A DNA stretch of 64,000 nucleotides from Microbacterium schleiferi. GTDB taxonomy: Bacteria; Actinomycetota; Actinomycetes; Actinomycetales; Microbacteriaceae. Location: the NCBI RefSeq assembly GCF_020781975.1, contig NZ_JAJGNI010000005.1, positions 1 through 64,000 of the forward strand, in the 5' to 3' direction. Below, one piece after another: positions 1-8,572 of the stretch. The translations under genes were made by a program, and so were the position numbers. The notes below the pieces were generated by a model. That model searched no databases, was not told the DNA's origin, and saw nothing but the letters and a program-made list of their open reading frames with translations. Position 1 is the first letter of the stretch. Each line of letters begins with the position of its first letter.

Positions 1-187
1 GGCCAGAGAACTACGCGGACATTCCTATCTGAGGCAAACGCCACCGTTCCCGGACCTTTTACATGAGTCAAGTCGCGGGAATGCGCGGGATGCGGCATCC
101 GTTGTATCCTGTAACGCTCGGGTGCTTTGCATCCTGAACCTTCGAAACTCCACAGTGTGACAGCGGCCCTTCGCAAGAAGGACTCAC

Positions 188-556
188 GGGGATGATCGGT
201 TTCGACATCGTCTGCGAATTCGCGAGAAGCGGGCCGAGGATGCGGGGTTATCTCGTAAACGCCCCCTGCAAACAAATAACTGCCAATAAGAAGCAGTCTG
301 ACTTCGCCCTCGCTGCCTGAGCAGCGAGCCCGAGTCCGTTAGCCCGTAGGCGATCCCGCTACGGTTCCTAGCGTCATCTAAGGGATCTTGCTGCGTGACG
401 GCGCCTGGACGTCACGCGGGACTTCTCCCAGGCTGGGCTTGTCGACTTAGGTGTCTGTGACAAAGGTCGGAGCCGAGCAGAACGCTTTCACAGAATGCGC
501 CCGGAGAAGGCGCGATGACCCAGCGATGGACGGGGGTTCGATTCCCCCCATCTCCA
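188..556 (+). ncRNA. ssrA: Transfer-messenger RNA (tmRNA)
   Basis: tmRNA rescues stalled ribosomes by acting first as an alanine tRNA and then as a short message. The 5' end GGGGATG pairs with CATCTCC at the 3' end (549-555) to form the acceptor stem; A556 is the discriminator and CCA is not encoded. The T arm is visible as GGGTTCGATTCCC. A tag reading frame runs from GCC at 282 to TGA at 318-320 and encodes ANKKQSDFALAA, a 12-residue tag with the ALAA ending typical of actinobacteria. The resume codon is inferred from that frame. The 3' end is the attachment site of the island that follows, and integration leaves the RNA intact. Confidence 0.95.
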
Positions 557-557
557 C
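537..557 (+). repeat. attL: 21-bp tmRNA 3'-end direct repeat
   Basis: The T-arm and acceptor sequence of the tmRNA, ending ATCTCCAC, recurs without mismatch at 21374-21394 in the same orientation. An integrase reads toward this end from inside. The copy that completes the functional RNA is this one, so the chromosomal junction is on its left. Confidence 0.92.
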
Positions 558-576
558 TGACGCTGTCACGGAGTTG

Positions 577-617
577 AAGCCCCGCGATCCCTTACGAGAG
601 TAGGGATCGCGGGGCTT
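577..617. terminator. Intrinsic terminator after tmRNA, carried by the island
   Basis: A perfect 16-bp stem (577-592 with 602-617) with a 9-nt loop is followed by TTTTCTTC. It begins 20 bp inside the island and would end tmRNA transcription that reads in. The reverse strand also ends in a short T run, so it may serve the convergent integrase gene too. Confidence 0.85.
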
Positions 618-651
618 TTCTTCGCCCGTGGATGAGCGGCGCGATACCGAG

Positions 652-672
652 TCGCCCACAAATCGCCCACAA
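652..672 (+). promoter_or_regulatory. Putative integrase arm-type sites, left end
   Basis: Two direct copies of TCGCCCACA (652-660 and 663-671), 2 bp apart, lie 95 bp inside attL. The same paired arrangement occurs 100-140 bp inside attR. Lambda-type tyrosine integrases bind arm sites at such distances from the core; the assignment is inferred from the symmetry. Confidence 0.55.
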
Positions 673-736
673 GCTTCTGGCGCATATAGGTCGAAAAGCG
701 TGTCCGAAAGCCGCTAGTTGCAGTTCATGCGCCGTC

Positions 737-767
737 GGTCGTTGAGCGAGCGCAGCGAGACGAAACG
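737..767. repeat. Dispersed intergenic repeat (GGTCGTTGAGCG family), copy 1
   Basis: A 31-bp unit beginning GGTCGTTGAGCG and ending GAAACG lies just past the integrase stop. A copy identical at 26 of 31 positions is found at 55934-55964 between ilvN and ilvC. I recall this unit as a common intergenic repeat in Microbacteriaceae, but cannot confirm that here. Confidence 0.6.
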
Positions 768-772
768 CCCCG

Positions 773-1939
773 TCAGGTCTCCCAGAGCCGCGCGACGTTC
801 GCGTTGAGCCCACCCTGATTCATCCGTTCGGCCACGTCGGCGAGGTCGTCGTCGAAGAGGTCGGCGTAGGTGTCGAGCGTCATCGCCGCCGACTTGTGTC
901 CCAGCATCCGCTGCACGGCCTTGACGTTCGCACCCGACGAGATCGCGAGGCTCGCGGCGGTGTGACGCAGGTCGTGCGGAGTCAGCCGCTCGATGTCGGC
1001 GAGGTCGAGCGCCGTGGTGAACCACGAGTTCACGCCGTGCTGCGTCTTCGCGCGGCGCAGATGCTTGCCCTGCAGATCGGTGAAGACCAGATCGTCGGCG
1101 CGCTTGCCGCGACACAGCTGCTCCAGCGGCTCTTCCAGGAAGGCCGGGAATGGCACCAGCCGGCGCTCCCAGTTCTTCGGTGTGCCGAGCACGATCTTGC
1201 CTTCGACCTCGACCGCCGCTCGCTGCACCTGAATTCGGTGTCTCGGGAAGATGATGTCGCTCACGTGCATGCCGATCGCTTCGCTCCACCGGAGGCCGCA
1301 GTACGAGAGCAGAAGGATCAGCGTCCTATGCGTGTCGTTGTTGGTCGCCTCGGCGAGGCGAACGACCTCGCTGTGGGTCAGGTAGCGACGCGGCTTCTGG
1401 GACTGTTTCGGGGGCAGATTCTGAGCGCCGCGAGCGACGTTTCGAGGGATGCGTCCGTCGCGCACAGCTGTGTCAAGGATGCCGGCGAGCACGCCGAGCG
1501 CGCGATAGACGACGCTTGCAGACCGGGGGCTTGCGCCGGCCTTCGCGCTCTTCGTCCGCGTCGTCGTCGCGGTGCCCTCCGACAGCTCTCGGATCCATTG
1601 CTCCACGTGCGACGCGCGAATGTCTCCGATCCGAACGTCGCCCCAGCGGGGGAGGACATACACCCGCCACGACGTGTTCAAGGAGCTGAACGAGGAAGCC
1701 TTGAGTGCGTGCTTCTTGTTGCGCAGCCACTCGACGCCCAGCGCTCCGACAGTGATACGCGCCTCACCGGGGTCGGTATAGGAGCCGTTCGAGCGCGAGA
1801 CCTCGGTGTGCGCGAGGTAGAGCTCGGCGTCCTTCTTGGTGCGGAAGCCCTTCTTCTCGACCTGCTTCTGCTGGTCATCGCGCCAGCGCACGCGGTAGCG
1901 CTTGCCCGCCGCGATCTCGTACGCCGTGATGCTTCCCAT
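773..1939 (-). CDS. Tyrosine recombinase (phage-type integrase)
   Basis: A 388-residue site-specific recombinase that presumably integrates and excises the island at the tmRNA 3' end. The N-terminal part (about 1-60) resembles an arm-binding domain. A SAM-like core-binding domain covers about 65-170, and the catalytic domain runs from about 190. The catalytic set is visible: Arg in CGLRWSEA, HDLRHTAAS (His and Arg), the HK of GHKSAAMTLDTYAD, and the nucleophile Tyr in that last motif. The ATG at 1939 (MGSITAYEI) is chosen. The same frame is open further upstream, but only because it runs into the frameshifted MFS gene. Transcription is toward attL and convergent with ssrA, the usual layout for a tmRNA-targeting integrase. 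Confidence 0.93.
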   Translation of the reverse strand: MGSITAYEIAAGKRYRVRWRDDQQKQVEKKGFRTKKDAELYLAHTEVSRSNGSYTDPGEARITVGALGVEWLRNKKHALKASSFSSLNTSWRVYVLPRWGDVRIGDIRASHVEQWIRELSEGTATTTRTKSAKAGASPRSASVVYRALGVLAGILDTAVRDGRIPRNVARGAQNLPPKQSQKPRRYLTHSEVVRLAEATNNDTHRTLILLLSYCGLRWSEAIGMHVSDIIFPRHRIQVQRAAVEVEGKIVLGTPKNWERRLVPFPAFLEEPLEQLCRGKRADDLVFTDLQGKHLRRAKTQHGVNSWFTTALDLADIERLTPHDLRHTAASLAISSGANVKAVQRMLGHKSAAMTLDTYADLFDDDLADVAERMNQGGLNANVARLWET

Positions 1940-2171
1940 GGGTGACCTCGGGGTCAGGGTAGCGCCGACCGCGGACGCTGGCGGGTGCGCTCGAGCTGCA
2001 CCAGCGTGTCTTGCGGACAACTGTCGGTATTTGCATGATGGGCGACCGGTGACCTCGGGTAGTGCCCGGAAGAGGTGGGTGGGGTACGGCCAGGATGGTG
2101 CACGATTGAGGCTCCGTCGTGCGCGCTCGGATCGGCGTCGGAGAGGGCGCGTTGGGAGCACCGCAGAGGGC

Positions 2172-3453
2172 TCAGGTGGCCGATGCTCCGTTGCGGTGTT
2201 GTGTGGAGAGAGTCTCGTACATCCTCCCGGCGACGATCGCGGCGACGACCGCGGAGATCGCTGCGGCGACCCACAGCGCGGCCTGCAGGCCGAGGAGGTC
2301 GGCGACGATTCCGCCGATGATTGCGCCGACGGCGTAGCCGAGGTCCCGCCAGACGCGGTAGACCCCGACGGCACGTGCACGCCAGGTGGGGTGGGCGACG
2401 TCTCCGACGACGGCGAGGAGGGTGGGGTAGACATCGCGGTGCCCAGGCCGAGAAGGATCGTCCCGGTCGCCCAGACGGTGAGGCTGCTGCCGGCGCCGAT
2501 GATGACCAGGGCGATGGCCTGGAGGGCCATGCCGCCGGTGACGAGGTGCTTGCGGCCGATGCGGTCCGACAGGGCTCCGGTGAACAGCTGCCCGATGCCC
2601 CACACGCCCGGGTACAGCGCGAACAGGATCGCGATCTGCGCGGTGGGGAGGTCGCGGGTCGCGAACAGCAGGGGGAACAGTCCCCATGAGGGGCCGAAGT
2701 TCAGGTTGTTCACGAGCCCGGCGAGGCTGGCCGAGGCGAGCGCGGGTTCGCCGATGCTCGCGAGGAACCAGGTCCGCCGGTGCGTCAGGCCGGCGTCCTG
2801 GCTGGGCCGGGTGGTGGCGGGTGTGAGTTGTGCGGCCTCGGCGTGGGCGTGTCCGTGGGTTTCCCGTACGAAGATGCCGGTGATGATGAGCGCGAGGGCG
2901 GTGTAGGCGATGCCGAGCAGGAACGGTGCGGGGCGCAGCCCGTATTCGGTGGCGAGGTACCCGGCCAGGAGGGATGAGACGGCGACGGCGCCGTAGCCGG
3001 CGGCTTCGTTCAGTCCCATCGCGAGACCGCGCTGGCGGGGGCCGACGAGGTCGATCTTCATGACCACGGTCGCGTGGACCAGGTCAGGCCCTGGCTCACC
3101 CCGAGGAGCGCGTTCGCGGCGACGACCCATCCCCAGTCGGGTGCCCAGATCAGCATCAGCGGGACGGGCACTGCGACGAGCCACCCGGCCAGGAGCACCG
3201 GTTTGCGTCCGAATCTGTCCGAGAGGGTGCCGGCGAACCAGTTCGAGATCGCCTTGGTGACTCCGAACACGGCGACGTAGCTGAGCACCATGGTGTATCC
3301 GGTGATCCCGAACACGTCGCGCGCGAGCAACGGCAGGACGGTCTGCTCTTGACCGACCATGCCCCCGACGAGTGCGTTCACGGCGACGAGCAGCGCGAAC
3401 TGCGGAGCGTTCTCCCGCAATCCGAGGCGCGGCGGCGGCGTAGCGGCGGTCAT
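2172..3453 (-). pseudogene. MFS transporter, broken by two frameshifts
   Basis: A 12-helix major facilitator of roughly 425 residues is readable only by changing frame twice. The first part (3453 to about 3070) ends in GVSQGLTWST and then hits a stop. The sequence resumes in another frame with VVMKIDLVGPRQRGLAMG and runs to about 2440 (LGLGTAM). It resumes in a third frame with YPTLLAVVGDVAHP and ends at the TGA at 2172-2174. The second break is explained by one missing G (ATGTCTACC for ATGGTCTACC). Both MFS signature loops (SDRFGRKP and SDRIGRKH) are present. It is the last gene of the ArsR-led minus-strand operon, so an efflux role for an arsenical or other toxicant is likely. The breaks are either real decay or read errors. 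Confidence 0.82.
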
Positions 3454-3655
3454 GCGATTCGTCGCGGCACTCGTCTGCCCGCGGGCTTCCCGCTGGGTGC
3501 TCGGCGCGCGGAGTCCGCCATGATGGGCGAGCAGTCAGCTGCGGAGCGGGATGCGGCGGGGGAGGCGCCTGTTGTGCGGGGAGGCTGGGCGTAGTCGAAC
3601 AAGGGGGGCCTCGTGGGTTGCTTCTGAGGGGTGGTCTCGAGTCGCAGTCGGGTCG

Positions 3656-3925
3656 TCAGGACTGTTGCGACAGCGAGGTGGTGGCAAGCTCGCTGAGGAC
3701 CTCGTCGGGGGTGATGTCGCCGCTGATCCGAACCCTGCGGCGTCCGGGTTCGTCGTGCAGTTCCACATTGGTGATGCGCGAGACGAAGGTGTCGCCGCAC
3801 CCGCACGCGCCGACGTTGCACGAGGCCACGAACGCGTCCAGTACCTCCAGCGGTGTCTCACGGGGGAGGAGCAGGTCGACGCCTCCGTCGACGGTGAGAG
3901 CAGTCGGCGAGATCTGGGCGGTCAT
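3656..3925 (-). CDS. Small Cys-rich protein of unknown function
   Basis: I do not recognise a named family. The 89-residue product has a central CNVGACGCGD stretch (C-x4-C-x-C) at about residues 37-46 that could bind a soft metal or metalloid. It is otherwise soluble, with no signal peptide or membrane segment. The ATG at 3925 has AAAGGGAA at a good distance upstream. A GTG at 3982 overlapping the arsR stop would add 19 residues but has no better ribosome site. It sits between an ArsR regulator and an MFS gene on the same strand, so it is probably co-induced by the same toxicant. A metal- or metalloid-binding accessory is an inference. Confidence 0.7.
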   Translation of the reverse strand: MTAQISPTALTVDGGVDLLLPRETPLEVLDAFVASCNVGACGCGDTFVSRITNVELHDEPGRRRVRISGDITPDEVLSELATTSLSQQS

Positions 3926-3978
3926 CGGATGGTTCCCTTTCGGCTGGTGTTCGGGGTCGGCGGTGGGGGAGATCGAGA

Positions 3979-4311
3979 TCACTCGGCTGGCTCGCCGCCG
4001 GCCAGACCTTGGAGGACGTCAAGAGCGTCGCGGATGCCCTCGGTCGCGAGGCAGTAGTAGACGTAGCCGCCGCGCCGCTCCCCGACCACGAGACCGCGGT
4101 CGCGCAGGATGCGCAGGTGGTGAGACACGGTCGGCTGGCGTTCCCCGGTGGCCTCGACGATCGCGGTGACCGGCACGCACACGCCGTCCAAGGCGGTCAG
4201 GATCCGCAACCGGGTCGCGTCGCCCAGGGTGCGCAGGAACTCGGCCAGGGCGGACGCCTGGCCCGCCGCCATCGGCTCGTTCCCGCGAACGGGCGTCGTC
4301 TTCATCGTCAC
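3979..4311 (-). CDS. ArsR/SmtB-family metal(loid)-responsive repressor
   Basis: A 110-residue winged-helix repressor. The DNA-recognition helix region is GERQPTVSHHLRILRDRGLV, followed by the wing GERRGGYVYYCL. Candidate sensing cysteines are in DGVCVPV ahead of the recognition helix and YYC in the wing; the classical ELCVCDL motif is absent, so the inducer cannot be named. The GTG at 4311 follows GAGGAG with a 6-nt gap; an ATG two codons later is possible. It heads an operon with the small Cys-rich protein and the MFS gene, and an A/T-rich palindrome lies just upstream. Confidence 0.9.
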   Translation of the reverse strand: MTMKTTPVRGNEPMAAGQASALAEFLRTLGDATRLRILTALDGVCVPVTAIVEATGERQPTVSHHLRILRDRGLVVGERRGGYVYYCLATEGIRDALDVLQGLAGGEPAE

Positions 4312-4334
4312 AGTGTGCTCCTCAAGGGCATATG

Positions 4335-4356
4335 TATATCTACCTATCTAGATATA
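4335..4356. promoter_or_regulatory. Candidate ArsR operator
   Basis: A perfect inverted repeat TATATCTA-N6-TAGATATA lies 24 bp upstream of the ArsR start. It is an A/T-rich island in GC-rich DNA and resembles ArsR/SmtB sites, so autorepression of the arsR operon is likely. Confidence 0.65.
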
Positions 4357-4445
4357 CCCACATCGTGGGTGGGATGCGGCAATGGCTGTTTCCGTCGACA
4401 ACAGGCACTGACTCGGATCCGCCCAGTCGCGCCTCTTTATACCCC

Positions 4446-4462
4446 ATACCCCTAGCGGGTAT
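4446..4462. promoter_or_regulatory. CsoR operator 1 (csoR-copZ)
   Basis: The palindrome ATACCC-CTAGC-GGGTAT ends 27 bp upstream of the CsoR ATG. CsoR is known to bind such C/G-rich palindromes with A/T flanks. Two further sites of identical 6-5-6 spacing occur at 7653 and 13776. Confidence 0.82.
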
Positions 4463-4488
4463 ATTGGATGGTGCGACGGAGGTGCGGG

Positions 4489-4773
4489 ATGGCACACGGA
4501 TATTCGGGCGACAAGCAGGCGCTGCTGATGAGGTTGCGTCGGGCCGAGGGCCAGGTGCGCGGGATCGCGCGAATGGTCGACGAGGAGGCCTACTGTATCG
4601 ACGTCCTCACCCAGGTCTCCGCGGTCACGAAGGCGTTGGAGTCGGTTGCGCTGACTCTGCTGGAAGACCACCTCGGACATTGCGTCGCGGAAGCCGTCGG
4701 CGAAGGCGGGCCGGTCGCGCAGGAGAAGCTGCGTGAGGCGAACGCGGCCATCGCGCGCCTGGTGCGCTCATAG
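4489..4773 (+). CDS. csoR: CsoR-family copper-sensing repressor
   Basis: A 94-residue all-helical repressor that releases DNA when it binds Cu(I). The three canonical ligands are visible: Cys in AYCIDV, then His and Cys in DHLGHC with the H-x3-C spacing of CsoR. The leading LMRLRRAEGQVRGI segment is characteristic of the family. The ATG at 4489 (MAHGYSGD) is preceded by GGAGG; an in-frame upstream ATG at 4468 has no ribosome site. A matching operator lies upstream, and copZ follows 46 bp later on the same strand. The other two operators suggest this protein controls the whole copper region of the island. Confidence 0.94.
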   Translation: MAHGYSGDKQALLMRLRRAEGQVRGIARMVDEEAYCIDVLTQVSAVTKALESVALTLLEDHLGHCVAEAVGEGGPVAQEKLREANAAIARLVRS

Positions 4774-4819
4774 AAGCGCGCATTTCACATTCACTCAACG
4801 CTCGCGAAGGGAGCACATC

Positions 4820-5176
4820 ATGGCCGGACAGGGATTGCGGGACCTCGGACTGCGGTCGACCAACGGTGGCGGCTGCGCGTGCTGCAGCCCCACCTCCCAC
4901 AGCACTGCGACCAAGGACGCGGCCGCCCTCGTTGCGGAGCCGATCGAGGGCGACGAGGTGTCGGCTCAGTTCCTGGTCGAGGGCATGACCTGCTCGCACT
5001 GCGTGCGCAGCGTCACCGAGGAGGTGTCCGCGATCGATGGTGTCTCCGGTGTCGACGTCGATCTGAAGGCGGGCGGCGTATCGACGGTGACCGTGACCAG
5101 CACGGCGCCGGTGGATGCGGTGCAGGTGCGGCATGCGGTCGAGGAGGCCGGGTACAGCCTTGCGTCCACGTCATGA
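4820..5176 (+). CDS. copZ: CopZ-like copper chaperone (heavy-metal-associated domain)
   Basis: A 118-residue cytosolic protein. The C-terminal half (about residues 50-118) is an HMA domain with the Cu(I) motif MTCSHC. The N-terminal half has an extra cluster, GGGCACCSPTSH, which may bind additional copper. Its likely job is handing Cu(I) to the P-type ATPase or to CsoR. The start at 4820 has GAAGGGAG upstream; the longer frame from 4733 overlaps csoR and is rejected. It is co-transcribed with csoR from operator 1, and a strong hairpin follows. Confidence 0.9.
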   Translation: MAGQGLRDLGLRSTNGGGCACCSPTSHSTATKDAAALVAEPIEGDEVSAQFLVEGMTCSHCVRSVTEEVSAIDGVSGVDVDLKAGGVSTVTVTSTAPVDAVQVRHAVEEAGYSLASTS

Positions 5177-5259
5177 GCACGGGTCGGTGATGCGGTCTCC
5201 ACAGCAACGGGGTGACTCCGCGGGCTGTTCAGTGATGGCGACCACGGGCTGACTCGACG

Positions 5260-5302
5260 AACGGCGCTCCCCCCGGGATCTTTGCCTGAGGGGAGCGCCG
5301 TT
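5260..5302. terminator. Bidirectional terminator between copZ and the copper ATPase gene
   Basis: A perfect 13-bp stem (5260-5272 with 5290-5302) with a 17-nt loop lies between the convergent copZ and copper ATPase genes. The T run is poor on both sides. Confidence 0.7.
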
Positions 5303-5332
5303 GCCGTCTGCGTGGTGATTCGCCGGGTGGCG

Positions 5333-7577
5333 TCAGCGGCCGAGGATCGTGCGGGCGCTGTTCGCCGGGGTGAGGTCGAGGCTCCGCAGCAGCTGCGCGT
5401 TGAGGGCGACCACCACCGTGGACAGCGACATCAGGATCGCCCCGACGGACACGGGGAGGACGAATCCGATGGGAGCGAGGACGCCGGCGGCGAGGGGCAC
5501 GGAGATGAGGTTGTAGCCGGCCGCCCACCACAGGTTCTGCTTCATCTTCCGGTAGCTCGCTCGGGACAGCTCGATCACCGACAGCACGGACCGGGGATCG
5601 TCGCTGGCGAGGATCACGCCCGCGGAGGCGATGGCGACGTCGGTGCCGGCGCCGATCGCGATGCCGACGTCCGCTCGGGCGAGGGCGGGCGCGTCGTTGA
5701 CGCCGTCTCCGACCATCGCGACGCGCTTGCCTTCGGCCTGCAGCTCGGCGATCTTGGCGGACTTGTCCTCGGGGCGCACGCGCGCGAACACCCGGTCGAT
5801 GCAGAGGTCCTCGCCGACCGCGTGGGCGACGGCTTCGGCGTCGCCGGTGATCATCACGACCTCGATGCCGAGGGCATGGAGCGCGTCGACGGCATCGCGC
5901 GACTCGGGACGGACCTCGTCGGCGAGCTTGAGGCCGCCGATGGCCCGACCGTCTCGGACGACGTGGAGGATGATCGCGCCTTCCGCTCGCCACGCGTCGG
6001 CATCCTCGATCTCGTTGAGGCCGAGCTCTTCGAGGAGAGCGGGGCCGCCGACGCGGACTTCATGGTTCTCGACGGTCGCGGTCACCCCGACCGCGGGGGA
6101 CGAGGTGAAGCCGGCAGCGGACGGGATGGTCAGATCCTTCTCGCGGGCAGCTCGCACGATGGCCTTGGCGAGGGGGTGTTCGCTGTCGGCTTCGGTGGCG
6201 GCCGCGAGTGCCAGAACGGTCTCGGCGGAGTCGGAATCGGCGGTGGAGATGCCGGTGACGGTCGGCTCGCCCTTGGTGAGGGTGCCGGTCTTGTCGAACA
6301 GGACCGCGTCGATGGTCCGCATGCTCTCCAGGGCGAGGCGGTCCTTGACGAGAACACCGCCGCGGGCCGCGCGCTCGGTGGCGATCGACACGACCAGGGG
6401 GATGGCCAGACCCCGCGCGTGGGGGCACGCGATCACCAGCACGGTGATCGTCCGGATCACCGCGGTGTCCGGGTCTCCGACGAGCGTCCAGACGAGCGCG
6501 GTGAGTGCGGCGGCACCCAGCGCGAACCAGAACAGCCAGCCGGCGGCGCGGTCGGCGATCCGCTGCGCCCTCGAGGTCGAGTTCTGCGCGTCGGCGACCA
6601 ACCGCTGGATGCCGGCGAGGGTGGTGTCATCGCCCGTAGCGGTGACCTCGACCCGCAAGCCTGAATCTGTTGCGACGGTTCCGGCGGTCACCGTGTCGCC
6701 CGCGGTCCGGCTGACGGGGCGGGATTCGCCGGTGACCAATGGATTCGTCCATGTCGGCGCGGCCCTCCACGACCCTGCCGTCCGCGGGGACGCTGCCGCC
6801 GGGGCGGACGACGACCACATCGCCGAGTCGGAGGTCGGCGGGGGAGACGGTGACGACCTGGTCGCCTTCGACGCGTTCCGCTTCGTCGGGCAGGAGCGCG
6901 GCGAGGGAGTCCAGTGCGGAGGTGGTCTGCGCGAGGGACCGCATCTCGATCCAGTGGCCGAGCAGCATGATCACGATCAGCAGCGCGAGCTCCCACCAGA
7001 ACTCGAGCTCACGGTGGAGGAGTCCGAGGGTGGCGCCCCAGGATGCGAAGAATGCGACGGTGATCGCGAGACCGATGAGGAGCATCATCGCGGGTTTGCG
7101 GGCTCGGAGTTCGCTGACCGCGCCGCTGAGGAACGGCCAGCCGCCCCAGAAGTACATCACGGTGCCCAGCACGGGAGAGATCAGCTGTGCTCCGGGGAAC
7201 GAGGGAACCGAGTAGCCCAGGACCATCCCGAACATGCCGGAGAACGCCACGACCGGGACGGCGAGGATCAGGTTGATCCAGAACAGCCGCCGGAACTGGG
7301 CGACATGATGTGCGCCATGTCCGGCGTGCCCGCCATGGCCCGCATGCTCCCCGTGGTCGGCGTGGCTGTCATGACCGGCATGCTCCCCGTGGCTGTCATG
7401 TGCACCGTGGTCGGCGTGCGCGTCGTGGTCGGCGTGCGCACCGTGGTCGGCGTGCGCCTCATGGCCGCCGTGTCGGGCGTGCTCGTCGTGGACGGCCGCG
7501 TCGGTCGGCTTGGCCGCCGGGTCTGGGTGGTCGGTGGTGGTGCGCGCGTGGTGGTGGTGCGCGTGTGGGTCGATCAT
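5333..7577 (-). pseudogene. copB: Copper-translocating P1B ATPase (CopB type), interrupted by one frameshift
   Basis: The reconstructed protein is about 747 residues. The first about 90 residues are His-rich (HAHHHH followed by many DHGAH/ADH units), a metal-binding tail common in CopB pumps. Membrane segments follow, then the actuator region. The frame breaks inside the DES-VTGES loop near 6739, where one extra base (TTGG for TTG) separates ADMDES from VTGESRPV. The remainder has the CPH motif (IACPHARGLAIPL) of P1B-3-like pumps, DKTGTLTKG for phosphorylation, and GDGVNDAPALARAD. The expected role is Cu(I)/Ag(I) or Cu(II) efflux across the membrane. Operator 2 lies 76 bp upstream. All motifs are otherwise intact, so the break is recent or a sequence error. 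Confidence 0.88.
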
Positions 7578-7652
7578 GGTGTGCTCCCTCGCTGTGGAGT
7601 GGGATGGGTGATGCCCACTCGTCCCTCACAAGACTTGCTCACCCCAACCACG

Positions 7653-7669
7653 ATACCCCCTAGGGGTAT
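7653..7669. promoter_or_regulatory. CsoR operator 2 (copper ATPase)
   Basis: The palindrome ATACCC-CCTAG-GGGTAT, with the same 6-5-6 design as the sites at 4446 and 13776, lies 76 bp upstream of the ATPase start and 46 bp past the ccdA stop. Confidence 0.82.
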
Positions 7670-7714
7670 TCCCTCGGGAGGGGATCCACGTCGGGTGCGG
7701 GGACTGCTGTGTCG

Positions 7715-8572
7715 TCAGATGGGGAGGGGGACGCTCAAGAACACGCCTTGCAGGTTCGACATCAGCGCGGTCCACAGGCCCGTGACCATGAGCGTGCCGA
7801 GCGCGATGAGGAGTGTTCCGCCGATGATGTTGATCAGGCGGATGTGGCGGCGCATCACTCCGACGGATCGGGTCGCCCAGCCGAATCCGAAGGTGAGGAG
7901 GATGAACGGGATGCCGAGACCGAGCGAGTATGCGAGGCCGAGGAGCGCGCCGCGTGCAGCGGATGCCTGATCGAAGGACATCCCGAGGATGACGGCGAGG
8001 GTGGGGCCGATGCAGGGTGTCCAACCTATGCCGAGAGCGATGCCCAGCAGGGGGGCTCCCGCCAATCCGATCCTTCCGCGCACGCGTGGCCGCATGGTGC
8101 GTTGCGCGAACCGGAGGCCGCCGATGAAGACCACGCCCATGATGATGATGAACGCGCCGAGGACGCGGGTGATCGGGTCGGCGTATTCCAGGAGGAGCCT
8201 TCCGGCGGTGCCGCCGAGCATAGCCACGCTGATGAACACGACGGTGAATCCGGCGATGAACAGCACCACGCCGATCACGACACGGTGCCGACCGGTCGTG
8301 AGAGCCGCGGTCGGAGTCGGAGCGGCGGATACCGGGGCGGCCGCGGTCGGGCCGTGGCACTCCGCGTCGCTGGTGCTGTCCGGCTCGTCGAGGTGTGCTC
8401 GAGGCGCGGGTGTGTGTGTCGTGCGGGGTGCTGCGGCGGCGCCGATGTAGCCGAGGTAGCCGGGCACCAGGGGAAGGACGCAGGGGGAGAGGAACGATAC
8501 CAGCCCGGCGAGCACGGCGATCGGGATGGCGACGAGCAGGGACCCGCCGGCGACGGCGTCGACGAGGCTCAC
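7715..8572 (-). CDS. ccdA: CcdA-family membrane thiol-disulfide carrier
   Basis: A 285-residue integral membrane protein of the CcdA/DsbD-beta family. It moves reducing equivalents from cytosolic thioredoxin to proteins outside the membrane. The two redox cysteines lie in the expected motifs, FLSPCVLPLVPGYLGY near residue 27 and GIGWTPCIGPTLA in the second half. The loop between them (about residues 45-85) is long, His/Thr/Ala-rich and has one Cys, which is unusual. The GTG at 8572 overlaps the tlpA stop (GTGA), so translation is coupled. It ends the oxidase operon and probably keeps the TlpA-like protein reduced. Confidence 0.92.
   Translation of the reverse strand: MSLVDAVAGGSLLVAIPIAVLAGLVSFLSPCVLPLVPGYLGYIGAAAAPRTTHTPAPRAHLDEPDSTSDAECHGPTAAAPVSAAPTPTAALTTGRHRVVIGVVLFIAGFTVVFISVAMLGGTAGRLLLEYADPITRVLGAFIIIMGVVFIGGLRFAQRTMRPRVRGRIGLAGAPLLGIALGIGWTPCIGPTLAVILGMSFDQASAARGALLGLAYSLGLGIPFILLTFGFGWATRSVGVMRRHIRLINIIGGTLLIALGTLMVTGLWTALMSNLQGVFLSVPLPI

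Noticed and set aside
3..32. Possible C-terminal end of an upstream gene (frame ending PENYADIPI then TGA)
   Set aside because: Only nine codons are visible and no family could be recognised; smpB would be a common neighbour of ssrA but the residues do not resemble it.
60..187. tmRNA promoter elements
   Set aside because: Several weak -35/-10-like hexamers can be drawn and none stands out, so no specific promoter is claimed.
896..1945. 349-residue plus-strand open frame opposite the integrase
   Set aside because: It is the complement of a clear tyrosine recombinase and has no recognisable domain.
773..3184. 803-residue open frame apparently joining an MFS protein to the integrase
   Set aside because: The frame is continuous only by chance: the MFS gene is frameshifted into it and the spacer between them is non-coding in character. 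The integrase start at 1939 matches family N-termini.
5631..7970. 779-residue plus-strand open frame
   Set aside because: It is antisense to the copper ATPase and is Arg/Ser/Thr-rich without motifs, a typical shadow frame in high-GC DNA.
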